This document shows positions 53,218 through 61,580 of a stretch of DNA of 64,000 bases, one piece after another. The notes beneath the pieces were generated by a model. That model was not told the origin of the DNA and ran no database searches. It was given only the letters and a program-made list of their open reading frames with translations. The position numbers were made by a program, and so were the translations under genes. Within the stretch, counting starts at the first letter, position 1; every line of letters begins with the position of its first letter. Source of the stretch: Acidimicrobiales bacterium. Lineage in GTDB: Bacteria > Actinomycetota > Acidimicrobiia > Acidimicrobiales > SKKL01. The stretch is from NCBI GenBank assembly GCA_034521975.1, contig JAXHLR010000006.1, forward strand, positions 558,001 to 622,000, in the 5' to 3' direction.

Positions 53218-54591
53218 TCAGGCCGTGCGACTGGCGAGCACGAACCGGTCGAGGTCGGCCAGCTCGTGGTCGATGGCCGCGAGCAACCGGTCGAGGTCGG
53301 TGACCACACCCTCGTCGACCTGCACCCCGAACCGGAGCTGGTCGCCATAGGTGACGATGCTGAGGCCGACACCGATCGACCCGGACGTGGGCACCCACAG
53401 CATGAAGTCCTGCACCGGCACCCCACCGAGGCTGATCGGAGCCCGCGGGCCGATGATGTTGGTGATGATCGCGGTGCACTTGCCGGTGAAGAGCTCCATC
53501 CACGCCTTGGCCATGCCACGAGCGGGGACGGCACCGACCATGGCCATGCCCCCTCGCACCACTTCGCCCTCGGGCGACGCCTTGATCTTGGCCATTCGGC
53601 GTCGGATGTGGTCCAGCCGGGCCCGCGGGTCGGCGATGCCGACGGGCAGGTTGATGAACACCAGGCCGAGCTGGTTGCCCAGTGCCGGATCGAGCGGCGC
53701 GTCGAGGTCGCGGAGGTTGAACGGGATCGTCACCCCCACCCGGTAGGGGATCGAACCGTGCTGCTCGAAGTAGCGGTGGAGGGCTCCGGCGAAGATGGCC
53801 AGGGCCACATCGTTGACCGTCGCACCGGTGGCTTCGGCGACCAGCTTCACGCCGTCGAGGTCAACGGCGTTCGACCACCCCAGTTGCTTGGCTCCCGTCA
53901 GGGGTGCCCGCATCGCGTTCTTCTGGTCGGCGAGCATCGCCAGCTTGCGGTACACCTTCAGGTTGGCACGCGCCTCGCCGGCGGCATCGAGCAGTCGTGC
54001 CGGGTTGGCGAACACCGCGAGCCCGTCGGGTACGGCGAGCCCGGGTTGGCCAGCGCTGCGACCCTGGTCGGTGGCGTCCACCGGCATCTGCCCGCGGTGG
54101 GAAACCTCGGTGCCGGGAGGATCGGCCATGGCCAGCAGCACCTGGACCAGCGCCAGACCGTCGGCCATCGAGTGATGACTGCGGAGCAACATCGCGGACC
54201 GACCATCAGCGCCGTCGATGAGCTGCAACTTCCAACGGGGGCGCTCGGGATCGAGCAGGGTGGCGACCTCGGGACCGAGGTGGCTCCGCAACGAGGCCTC
54301 GAAGTCGTCGCCACCGAGCTGGACCCGCTCGACGTGGCGATCGAGCGAAAAGGCGGGATCGTCCTCCCAGTGCGGCCCACCGAGGTTGCCGAGCGTGGGC
54401 GGTTCCTGGGTCACGCGCTGGCGGAAGCGTGGGAAGACCCCGACGACACGGTCGACGAACCGCTCGACGACCCGCGTCCAGTCGGGGCGGCCGCCGAGGA
54501 TGACCAGGGTGTTGACCACCATCGGATTGTCGACGCCGTCCATGTGCAGCCACGTCGCGTCGTCGAGGGACACCCGCTGCTTGGTCGCCAC
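53218..54591 (-). CDS. WS/DGAT-type O-acyltransferase
   Basis: Wax ester synthase/diacylglycerol acyltransferases make storage lipids. The 457-residue protein has the catalytic HHSMADG (HHxxxDG) at 139-145, NVDALA-like GATVNDVALAIFAG in the middle, and the C-terminal NIIGPRAPISLGGVPV family block. The start is GTG 54591. Its presence fits a lipid-storing actinobacterium. Confidence 0.92.
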   Translation of the reverse strand: MATKQRVSLDDATWLHMDGVDNPMVVNTLVILGGRPDWTRVVERFVDRVVGVFPRFRQRVTQEPPTLGNLGGPHWEDDPAFSLDRHVERVQLGGDDFEASLRSHLGPEVATLLDPERPRWKLQLIDGADGRSAMLLRSHHSMADGLALVQVLLAMADPPGTEVSHRGQMPVDATDQGRSAGQPGLAVPDGLAVFANPARLLDAAGEARANLKVYRKLAMLADQKNAMRAPLTGAKQLGWSNAVDLDGVKLVAEATGATVNDVALAIFAGALHRYFEQHGSIPYRVGVTIPFNLRDLDAPLDPALGNQLGLVFINLPVGIADPRARLDHIRRRMAKIKASPEGEVVRGGMAMVGAVPARGMAKAWMELFTGKCTAIITNIIGPRAPISLGGVPVQDFMLWVPTSGSIGVGLSIVTYGDQLRFGVQVDEGVVTDLDRLLAAIDHELADLDRFVLASRTA

Positions 54592-54731
54592 CGCTGCACC
54601 TCCCGGCCGCCATCGTGCGATGGCACCACGCTACCCGTGTTCGGCTGCGACAGGCCCCTCGTTCGGGGGCTCACCAGGCTGCAACACGATCGTCACGTTT
54701 GGGCCACTCCGGGCCGGGTAGCCGTCACGAC

Positions 54732-54935
54732 ATGAAGACTTACGTCTGTCCCGAGTTCGCCGCCACCGGCATCGAGCTGCAGATCATCGAGCTGGAGGCC
54801 CAGCGGGAGGCAGCATCCGAGCAGGGCTGGGCCGACGAAGCTTCCGGCTACGACGACGAGATCGCGCAGCTGTGGAGCCGCCTCGCCGAGCTGGCCGACC
54901 ATCTGCCCGAGTCGAACGCCCCCGCTGCGGCCTGA
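54732..54935 (+). CDS. Small coiled-coil protein, unknown
   Basis: The 67-residue acidic protein has a short N-terminal strand (MKTYVCPEF) and a long predicted coiled coil with heptad-like leucines (IELEAQREAASEQGWADEA). It ends in PESNAPAAA and a hairpin follows. No ribosome-binding site is obvious. It is divergent from the acyltransferase over 140 bases. Family not recognised; coding character is moderate. Confidence 0.5.
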   Translation: MKTYVCPEFAATGIELQIIELEAQREAASEQGWADEASGYDDEIAQLWSRLAELADHLPESNAPAAA

Positions 54936-54949
54936 GCCCGTCGAGCCTC

Positions 54950-54982
54950 CCGCTGCCCGGTTCCACTGTTTCGGGCAGCGGG
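54950..54982 (+). terminator. GC-rich hairpin after the small coiled-coil gene
   Basis: An 11-bp perfect stem, CCCGCTGCCCG at 54950-54960 and CGGGCAGCGGG at 54972-54982, encloses an 11-base loop. The loop ends in TTT but no T run follows the stem. It sits 14 bases beyond the stop and probably ends that transcript before the dehydrogenase gene. Confidence 0.5.
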
Positions 54983-55030
54983 ACCGCGCGACCTCGAGTC
55001 GGGTGCACGCGGGCACGGTAGGTTCGAGCC

Positions 55031-56278
55031 GTGCTGCGCGACATGGTCGAGACCATCAGATCGGTGGCCCGCTTCGCCCCGGTCGAATCAGATCCCACCA
55101 CCCGGCGCCTGAACCGGGCCGCATCGGTCACCGATCTGCGCCGCGCCGCGCGCCGCCGCCTGCCGCGGGGCATCTTCGACTACCTCGACGGTGGTGCCGA
55201 GGACGAACGCACCCTGGCCGCGAACACCGGCGACTTCGCGTCGGTGGGCCTCCGTCCCCGCGTGCTGCGCGACGTGAGCTCCGTCGACACCTCGAGCACC
55301 CTGCTGGGGCGATCGCTGCCGCTGCCGCTGGTCCTGGCACCGACCGGCTTCACCCGGATCGCCGACCCCGAGGGAGAACTGGCGGTGGCGAGGGCGGCAG
55401 CGCGCGCCCGGCTGCCCTACACGCTGTCGACGCTGGCAACCCGCTCGATCGAAGAGGTCGCGAGCACCAGCGCTGGACCGCTGTGGTTCCAGGTCTATGT
55501 CTGGCGTGACCGTGGGCTGGTCACCGAACTGCTGTCCCGTGCTGCCGACAGCGGCTACGAGGCCATCGTCCTCACCGTCGACACCGCCGTGCCCGGGCGG
55601 CGCGAGCGCGACGTGCGCCGAGGGTTCTCCCTGCCCCCCAAGATCGGGCCGGGCACCCTCGTCGACGGCGCCCTCCACCCAAGCTGGACGTGGAGCTTCG
55701 TGCGCTCCGAGCCGATCACCTTTGCCAACGTGGCCGGACAGGGGGTCGGCGACGGGTCGACGGCGGTGAGCCTGGCCGACTACATCGCGTCGCAGTTCGA
55801 CCCCACCCTGTCGTGGGCCGACCTCGACTGGCTGCGGTCGGCGTGGAGCGGGCCGATCGTGATCAAGGGGATCCAGAGCGTCGCCGACGCCACGCTCGCC
55901 ACCGAGGCCGGGATCGACGCCATCGCCCTGTCCAACCACGGCGGACGCCAGCTCGACACCGCACCGAGCCCGATCAGCCTGGTCGCGCCGGTGGTCGATG
56001 CCGTCGGCGACCGGGTCGAGGTCATCTGCGACGGTGGCGTACGCCGCGGCAGCGACATCGTGAAGGCCCTCGCCCTCGGCGCGGACGCCTGCACGATCGG
56101 GCGCGCCTACCTCTGGGGCCTGGCTGCCGCGGGCGAACGCGGCGTCGACCACGTGCTCGACCTGCTGGCCGACGACGTCGCCCGGACCATGGCCCTGCTC
56201 GGTGTCACCTCGATCGACGAGCTCGGTCCCGACCTCGTCACCGCTCCTACCGGCCCGGTCGCGGGCGACGCCAAGTAG
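55031..56278 (+). CDS. FMN-dependent alpha-hydroxy acid dehydrogenase
   Basis: The 415-residue TIM-barrel protein has the family active-site block SNHGGRQLD, with the base His, VLAPTGF near the N-terminus, and WFQVYVWRDR. L-lactate dehydrogenase LldD and mycofactocin-linked MftD share this fold; no mycofactocin genes are visible, so the substrate is open. GTG 55031 gives MLRDMVETIRS, with ATG 55043 as an alternative. Two hydrophobic-free termini suggest a soluble enzyme. Confidence 0.9.
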   Translation: MLRDMVETIRSVARFAPVESDPTTRRLNRAASVTDLRRAARRRLPRGIFDYLDGGAEDERTLAANTGDFASVGLRPRVLRDVSSVDTSSTLLGRSLPLPLVLAPTGFTRIADPEGELAVARAAARARLPYTLSTLATRSIEEVASTSAGPLWFQVYVWRDRGLVTELLSRAADSGYEAIVLTVDTAVPGRRERDVRRGFSLPPKIGPGTLVDGALHPSWTWSFVRSEPITFANVAGQGVGDGSTAVSLADYIASQFDPTLSWADLDWLRSAWSGPIVIKGIQSVADATLATEAGIDAIALSNHGGRQLDTAPSPISLVAPVVDAVGDRVEVICDGGVRRGSDIVKALALGADACTIGRAYLWGLAAAGERGVDHVLDLLADDVARTMALLGVTSIDELGPDLVTAPTGPVAGDAK

Positions 56279-56287
56279 CCTGTCGCC

Positions 56288-56363
56288 GGGCCGCTAGCTC
56301 ATCGGGTAGAGCAGGGGACTTTTAATCCCAAGGTGCCGGGTTCGAGCCCCGGGCGGCCTACCA
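56288..56363 (+). tRNA. tRNA-Lys (anticodon TTT)
   Basis: The 76-base sequence folds as a cloverleaf: acceptor GGGCCGC with GCGGCCT, D-arm GCTC...GAGC, anticodon loop CTTTTAA with anticodon TTT, T-arm CCGGG-TTCGAGC-CCCGG, discriminator A and an encoded CCA at 56361-56363. Its TTT anticodon reads AAA and AAG. It lies 9 bases after the dehydrogenase stop and 5 bases before the convergent decarboxylase end. Confidence 0.96.
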
Positions 56364-56368
56364 CCCAA

Positions 56369-57613
56369 TCAGTCCAGCGTGCCGTAGGCGCCGGCCTCGC
56401 CCTCGGCGGGCCGCGACGCCGATCGCACCGCCTCGCCTGCTGCGGCGACCGCCTCGGCGAAAGGGCCGACCGTGTGCTCGTGTCCGGCGTGCACGGTGCA
56501 GTGCAGCGAGTCGGGTGGACCCTGACGGTCGCAGTACCAACCGCTTCGACCCAGTTCGTCGGCGACGGCGAAGGTGTCGACATCGGTGAAGCGGAAGGCG
56601 ATGAGCGTGGTGGGGGTGTCGCCGAGCACCTCGACGCCGGGGATTGCCTCCAGCCGGCGTCGCAGCGACAACGTGGAGCGCCGGGCGATGTCGGTCAGGT
56701 GCAGGTATCCGTCGTCGCCCACGTGTTGCATGACCGCCCAGGCGGCGGCGATCGGGCCTCCGCTCTTGGTGCCCAGAACCCCGGAGCTGCCATAGAGACC
56801 ACCGGTCCAGTTGTCGGTGACGAAGCCCTGGTAGCTGCGCAGGGTCTTGTCGCGATGGATGATCACCGACGCGCCCTTGGCCGTGTAGCCGTACTTGTGC
56901 AGATCGATCGACATCGACGTCACGCCCGGCACCGCGAAGTCGAAGGAGGGGATGTCCTCACCCAGGCGGCGCAGGAACGGCAGGGTGACCCCGCCCATGC
57001 AGGCGTCGACGTGGCAGTTGATGCCCCGATCCGCAGCCAGGGCGGCGAGATCCTCGATGGGGTCGATCACCCCCTGGGGGTACTGCGGGGCGGAGCCGAC
57101 CACCATCACCGTGTCGGGGGTGATCGCCGCCTCCATGGCCGCGACGTCGGCGCGGAAGTCGTCGCCCACGGGCACCCGCACCGACCGCACCCCGAAGTAG
57201 TGCGCCCCCTTCTCGAACGCGGCATGGGCCGACACCGGCAGCACCATCTCGGGTTCGGTCGTCCCCCACTCGGATCGCCCCCGCTCTCGGGCGGCCTTGA
57301 CCGCCATGAGGATGCTCTCGGTACCACCGGTGGTCATGAACCCCGCGGCGTCGTCCCCGCCGTTGAGCCAGCCCGCCACCGCGGCCACCACCTCGGACTG
57401 CATCCGCCGCACGCTGGGGAAGGCCGCCAGGTTCAGTGCGTTGGCGGACAGGTAGCGATCGTTGGCCGCCCGGGCCACCCGGTAGATCTCCTCGGTGGCG
57501 AAGTACGCCAAGCTGAAGACTCGGCCACCGTGCCAGTCGACGTCGTCGGCGGCCATCTCGTCGAGCTCGGCCAACACCTCGTCTGCGGGTCGACCCTGCT
57601 TGGGGAGCTGCAT
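56369..57613 (-). CDS. PLP-dependent decarboxylase (sphingosine-1-phosphate-lyase/GAD-like)
   Basis: The 414-residue protein has TTGGTESILMAVKAAR (phosphate-binding turn), HVDACMGGVTLPF, and the PLP lysine in SMSIDLHKYGYTAKG. These match the group II decarboxylase group, including bacterial sphingosine-1-phosphate lyase homologues and glutamate-decarboxylase-like enzymes. Substrate unknown. The LeuC-like gene ends 24 bases upstream on the same strand, so they are probably one transcript. Confidence 0.88.
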   Translation of the reverse strand: MQLPKQGRPADEVLAELDEMAADDVDWHGGRVFSLAYFATEEIYRVARAANDRYLSANALNLAAFPSVRRMQSEVVAAVAGWLNGGDDAAGFMTTGGTESILMAVKAARERGRSEWGTTEPEMVLPVSAHAAFEKGAHYFGVRSVRVPVGDDFRADVAAMEAAITPDTVMVVGSAPQYPQGVIDPIEDLAALAADRGINCHVDACMGGVTLPFLRRLGEDIPSFDFAVPGVTSMSIDLHKYGYTAKGASVIIHRDKTLRSYQGFVTDNWTGGLYGSSGVLGTKSGGPIAAAWAVMQHVGDDGYLHLTDIARRSTLSLRRRLEAIPGVEVLGDTPTTLIAFRFTDVDTFAVADELGRSGWYCDRQGPPDSLHCTVHAGHEHTVGPFAEAVAAAGEAVRSASRPAEGEAGAYGTLD

Positions 57614-57637
57614 CGACCGAGTCTGCCAGGCTGGTGG

Positions 57638-59092
57638 TCAATCGGCGACAGAAGACGGCGGGCTGAGGCGACCGATGAGCGCGCTCGCCGCGGCCGATGC
57701 CGGGCTCATGATGTGCACACGGGCACCCGGTCCGACCAGCGCACGCACCGGACGGTTCGCGGTGGAGGCCAACCGTGCGCCCGGTGCCACCGCGTCGCCG
57801 TTGGTGCCGATGCACAGCGAACAGCCCGGGTCGCGCCATTCGAACCCTGCGTCGAGAAAGATGCGGTGCAACCCTTCGGCCTCGGCCTGGCGCTTGACCG
57901 GCCACGAACCGGGCACCACCCAGGCCGGCACCTGCGCCCGTCCGCCCCGTGCGACCGCGGCCGCGGCCCGGATGTCTTCGACCCGGGCGTTGGCGCACGA
58001 GCCGATGAAGACCTGGTCGATCTCGATCTGGTCGATGGGGGTGCCGGGTTGGAGGTCCTGGTCGATCAGCGCCCGCCGGTCACGCTCGGCCGGCTCGCCG
58101 CCGCGGGGCATGGGTACCGCCCCGTCGAGTGGTGCCACCTGGTCGATGTGGGTCCCCCAGGTGGTGTGGGGTCGCACCTCCTCGGCGAGGAGACCGAGAT
58201 CGGCATCGAAGTCGGCGCCGGGGTCGGTCCCGAGCGATTCCCATTCGGCGACCGCTCGGTCCCAGGCGGCACCGGTCGGGGCGAAGGGCCGGCCGGCCAG
58301 GTACTGCTCGGTCAACCGGTCGGGGGCGATCACGACCGCGGTGGCGCCGGCTTCGACCGCGAGGTTGCACAGCGTCATCCTGGCTTCGACCGACAGCCGG
58401 CGAACCACCGGGCCGACGAGCTCGAGGAAGCGTCCGGCCACCGCACCGGAGCCGACGCGGCCGAGTAGCCACAGCGCCAGATCCTTGCCGGTGGCGTCGC
58501 TGGTCAGCGAGCCGGGCACGCTCACCCGCACCACACCCGGCCATGGACGCCGAACCGTGCCGGTCTCCACCACCTCGGCCACCTCGGCATCGGAGATCAC
58601 CAGCGCCAGCCCGCCCAGACCGCCCAGGGTCGAGACGTGGGCGTCGGCCCCGACCACGAGGTTCCCGGGAAGCACCATGCCCTGCTCGGCGGCGACCACG
58701 TTGACGATCCCGCCGCGATGGTCACCGGGGCCGAACAACGGGAGGCCCACCGCGTCGCTGGTGCGCTCGAGACGTTCGACCGCGGACATGAGCTGGGCAC
58801 CCTGACGCGGACCACCATCGGAGGGGATGGTGGGGAACTGCTGGTCGGAGCAGGCGATGATGCGATCCGGTTCGGAGACGCGCCACGCACCATGGTGGGC
58901 ACGGCCCACCAGCCCCACCTGGTGCTCGTGCAACAGGATCCGGTCGACGGACAGGTGGTGGAACGCTGGTTCGTCGTCCGCGGCCGGGGAGGCGGCCAGG
59001 TGGGAAGCCCAGATCTTGTCGACCAGGGTGGTGGGGGTGGGCGGTGCCGCATCCGTCCGCCCGACGCGACGTCGTGGAGGCATCCGAGACAT
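57638..59092 (-). CDS. Divergent LeuC-like aconitase-superfamily protein
   Basis: LeuC and homoaconitase large subunits share TLVDKIW, MTLCNLAVE, VFIGSCANARVEDIR and PGCSLCIGTN, all present here with three Fe-S Cys residues. Three signatures have changed: MDHNVST becomes CSDQQFPT, GDSHTATHG becomes GADAHVSTLG, and NRNFEGRQG becomes NRPVRALVG. The catalytic His and substrate-binding Arg are thus lost. No leuD or leuB is nearby. About 484 residues from ATG 59092 (GTG 59095 and ATG 59083 are alternatives). Confidence 0.8.
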   Translation of the reverse strand: MSRMPPRRRVGRTDAAPPTPTTLVDKIWASHLAASPAADDEPAFHHLSVDRILLHEHQVGLVGRAHHGAWRVSEPDRIIACSDQQFPTIPSDGGPRQGAQLMSAVERLERTSDAVGLPLFGPGDHRGGIVNVVAAEQGMVLPGNLVVGADAHVSTLGGLGGLALVISDAEVAEVVETGTVRRPWPGVVRVSVPGSLTSDATGKDLALWLLGRVGSGAVAGRFLELVGPVVRRLSVEARMTLCNLAVEAGATAVVIAPDRLTEQYLAGRPFAPTGAAWDRAVAEWESLGTDPGADFDADLGLLAEEVRPHTTWGTHIDQVAPLDGAVPMPRGGEPAERDRRALIDQDLQPGTPIDQIEIDQVFIGSCANARVEDIRAAAAVARGGRAQVPAWVVPGSWPVKRQAEAEGLHRIFLDAGFEWRDPGCSLCIGTNGDAVAPGARLASTANRPVRALVGPGARVHIMSPASAAASALIGRLSPPSSVAD

Positions 59093-59168
59093 CACTGCCG
59101 AGGCTACCGGTGAGAAACCTCTGGCCCACGTGGCGGGAGCGTGGCGTGTGATCAGCGGGGGCTGTTGA

Positions 59169-60179
59169 TCAGTTGGCGTCGAAGAAGTCGAGGATCAGGG
59201 TCGTGGCATCGATCTCGGCCGGTGCGAGCGGGTCGTCGGCCCGCGGCCATGCGTGGCCACCGCCGATGAGGCTGTAGAGCACCACGTCGATGCCGGCGTC
59301 GCACCCATCCCAGTCGCGGCGGACGACCACGCCCGAGACCGAGCTGGAGCGGGGGTCCGCGTCGCAGCCGCCGACCTCGGCCCAGGCGTCGAAGGTCTCC
59401 TCGACCGGTGGCATCCAGATGTCGGGACGTCGCAGCAGTGGTCCACCCAGGTAGGGCACGATCGAGTCGGCGGTGCCGTGGATGCCGAGCACCGACACCG
59501 GCCCCGATGGGCACACGATGGGGAACCGGTGCGCGGCGACCGCCCCGATGGCGCGGAACCGTCCCCCGGCGTGGCACGCGAGCACGTTGGTCATCGTCGA
59601 GCCGTTGGAAAACCCGGCGGCATAGACACGATCGAGGTCGACACAGGTCGCCGATCCGATCCAGTCGACGAGCGACGCCAGGTATCCGGGGTCGTCGGGG
59701 TAGATGCCGGGGAACAGCTCCCACACCTGCAACGGCACCTCGTCGCTGGGCGGCATGCCCTCGGGGATCAGCACCACATAGCCCCGTTCGGCGGCGGGGG
59801 TCGAGAAGGGAAGGAACGCGTCGTGACTCGCGGCGCTGGCGGCCGACCCGTGCAGGCTGAACACGACCGGCGGCGGGCCGGTGACGGCCACCTGTGGTTC
59901 CGGCAGGTGCACGATCACCTGACGGTCGACCTCCAACCACCTCCGGGTGTGCACACCGGCGTCGATCGACGTTGCGGTCCGACACGCCGGCGACGGACGC
60001 CCTGCACGCACGGTGGGGACGGATGGATCACGGGACGGGGGCGGCGCCTCGACCGGCGGGGTCTGGGCGTGCACCGGCGTGTTGGGATCGTCGTCGGGCC
60101 CACAGGCGACCACCGACGACAATCCGAGGACGATGCACAGCAGTCCCCCACCGCTGCGCATCGAGCGCCGACGGATCAC
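59169..60179 (-). CDS. Lipoprotein esterase of the PHB-depolymerase/feruloyl-esterase type
   Basis: A signal peptide ends in a lipobox VVACG and leads to a Pro-rich linker. The alpha/beta hydrolase domain has FSLHGSAASAASH, the nucleophile in AAGFSNGSTMTNVLAC, an acid in GTADSIVPY and the His in GGGHAWPRA. This is the LpqC/PHB depolymerase layout. The enzyme is likely surface-attached and acts on an ester outside the cell. GTG 60179 is used; ATG 60161 is possible. Confidence 0.87.
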   Translation of the reverse strand: MIRRRSMRSGGGLLCIVLGLSSVVACGPDDDPNTPVHAQTPPVEAPPPSRDPSVPTVRAGRPSPACRTATSIDAGVHTRRWLEVDRQVIVHLPEPQVAVTGPPPVVFSLHGSAASAASHDAFLPFSTPAAERGYVVLIPEGMPPSDEVPLQVWELFPGIYPDDPGYLASLVDWIGSATCVDLDRVYAAGFSNGSTMTNVLACHAGGRFRAIGAVAAHRFPIVCPSGPVSVLGIHGTADSIVPYLGGPLLRRPDIWMPPVEETFDAWAEVGGCDADPRSSSVSGVVVRRDWDGCDAGIDVVLYSLIGGGHAWPRADDPLAPAEIDATTLILDFFDAN

Positions 60180-60280
60180 GCCAGGATCCTATCTGTCCGG
60201 CGTCGATGCCGACCGCGAGCCTGAGGCGGTCCGCATCGGGGTAGGTTCGATGGGATGCTGACGACTTCGAGGAGCTGGCG

Positions 60281-61198
60281 GTGAGCGACGTACCGCAGGG
60301 CCCCGGGTGGTGGCGCGCCTCCGACGGGCTGTACTACCCACCCGAGGCACGGTCCGGTTCGAGACGTGACGGCCCCGGCGGCCAGGACGGCGACCAACCA
60401 CCCCGAGACGACTCCGACCCCACCGCCCAGGGTGAGGACGACGACTCCGAGGAACCAGATGCCGAGGCATCCGGTGACCAGATGCCCGCCGACGAAGGGG
60501 CGGGAGACCAGCCGGTCGTCGAGGACGCGACCCCACCGGTGGTGTCCGACGGTGCGGGGGGCGACGGCTGGGTCCGCGAACCCGATGATGGGACCGACCG
60601 CGCCACATCTCGCCGGCGGCGGCGCTGGGTGGTACCGGTGCTGGTGCTCATCGTGTTGTTGGTCGCCGTCGCCGCCGCGGTGGGCGCCTGGTTCCTGCTC
60701 GACCTCGGCGAGGACGACGACGACGCCGGTGCCCCATCCACCACCGAGACGGCCGATGGCACCGACCCCACCACCACCGTCGAGGACACCACGACCACCA
60801 CCGAGGACGACGGCGAGGTCTCGGCGTTCGACCTGGGCGCCGGCGACTGCTTCGACACCACCGATGTCGACTCCGGTGAGGGCCTCGTCGTCACGACCGT
60901 GATGCTGGTCGACTGCGCCGAACCCCACCGTGCCGAGGTGTTCGGGGTCGAGCGGCTCGCAACACCCCTCGGAGAACCGTTCCCCGGCGCCGAGGCGCGC
61001 GACGAGGACAGCCAGGCGCTGTGCGAGCCCGGGTTCGAGCAGTACGTGGGCGTGCCGCTCGCCGAATCCGAGTTGGTGCTGCTGTGGCTGGCGCCGACCG
61101 AGGAGTCCTGGGCCGACGACGACCGCGAGGTGGCGTGTGCGGTGGCCGCACCCGACGAGCAGCTGCTCACCGAGTCGGTCGAGGGATCACAGCGCTGA
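60281..61198 (+). CDS. Single-pass membrane protein with septum-formation domain
   Basis: The protein opens with PGWWRASDGLYYPPE, a short motif found at the N-termini of many actinobacterial membrane proteins. An acidic stretch of 80 residues and an Arg-rich stop-transfer precede one helix (VVPVLVLIVLLVAVAAAVGAWF). Outside it has a Thr/Asp linker and a septum-formation-type domain with AGDCFDT, VDCAEPHRAEVFG and LCEPGFEQYVG. Three or more Cys residues could form disulfides. GTG 60281. Confidence 0.8.
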   Translation: MSDVPQGPGWWRASDGLYYPPEARSGSRRDGPGGQDGDQPPRDDSDPTAQGEDDDSEEPDAEASGDQMPADEGAGDQPVVEDATPPVVSDGAGGDGWVREPDDGTDRATSRRRRRWVVPVLVLIVLLVAVAAAVGAWFLLDLGEDDDDAGAPSTTETADGTDPTTTVEDTTTTTEDDGEVSAFDLGAGDCFDTTDVDSGEGLVVTTVMLVDCAEPHRAEVFGVERLATPLGEPFPGAEARDEDSQALCEPGFEQYVGVPLAESELVLLWLAPTEESWADDDREVACAVAAPDEQLLTESVEGSQR

Positions 61199-61265
61199 GC
61201 TGAGCCCGACTGAGCCGGCGCCGCTACATTGCCGGGACGACCTGGGGAGACGAAGGGAAGCGATC

Positions 61266-61574
61266 GTGGTGCACAAGCGCTACTTCAACTCGATCGACGC
61301 GGTAGAGCTCACCTTCGAGCTCGACCGTCCCGACGCTGCCGAGGCCGCGGTCGCGGTCGACGCCCTCGGCTGGGTCGCGGTGCCCATGCGCCGGTACCCG
61401 CGAGGATCCGGACCCCTCAAGGCCAAGCTCCGGCTCCCACGCGACGGCGACATCGAGTTCCGCTACCTGGTCGACGGATCCGAGTGGTGCAACGATCCGC
61501 ATGCCGACGGCACGCGGGCGAACGGTCTGGGTGGCGAGAACAGCGTGCTGGTCACCGCGACCGGCGGTGGCTGA
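61266..61574 (+). CDS. Stand-alone CBM48/isoamylase-N-like domain
   Basis: The 102-residue protein has the beta-sandwich pattern of the glycogen-binding N-terminal domain of branching and debranching enzymes (VELTFELDRPDAAEAAV, FRYLVDGSEWCNDPHAD). No catalytic domain is attached. GTG 61266 follows AAGGGAAG. Such single-domain proteins may modulate glycogen metabolism, but none of its genes are nearby. Confidence 0.72.
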   Translation: MVHKRYFNSIDAVELTFELDRPDAAEAAVAVDALGWVAVPMRRYPRGSGPLKAKLRLPRDGDIEFRYLVDGSEWCNDPHADGTRANGLGGENSVLVTATGGG

Positions 61575-61580
61575 CCAGCT

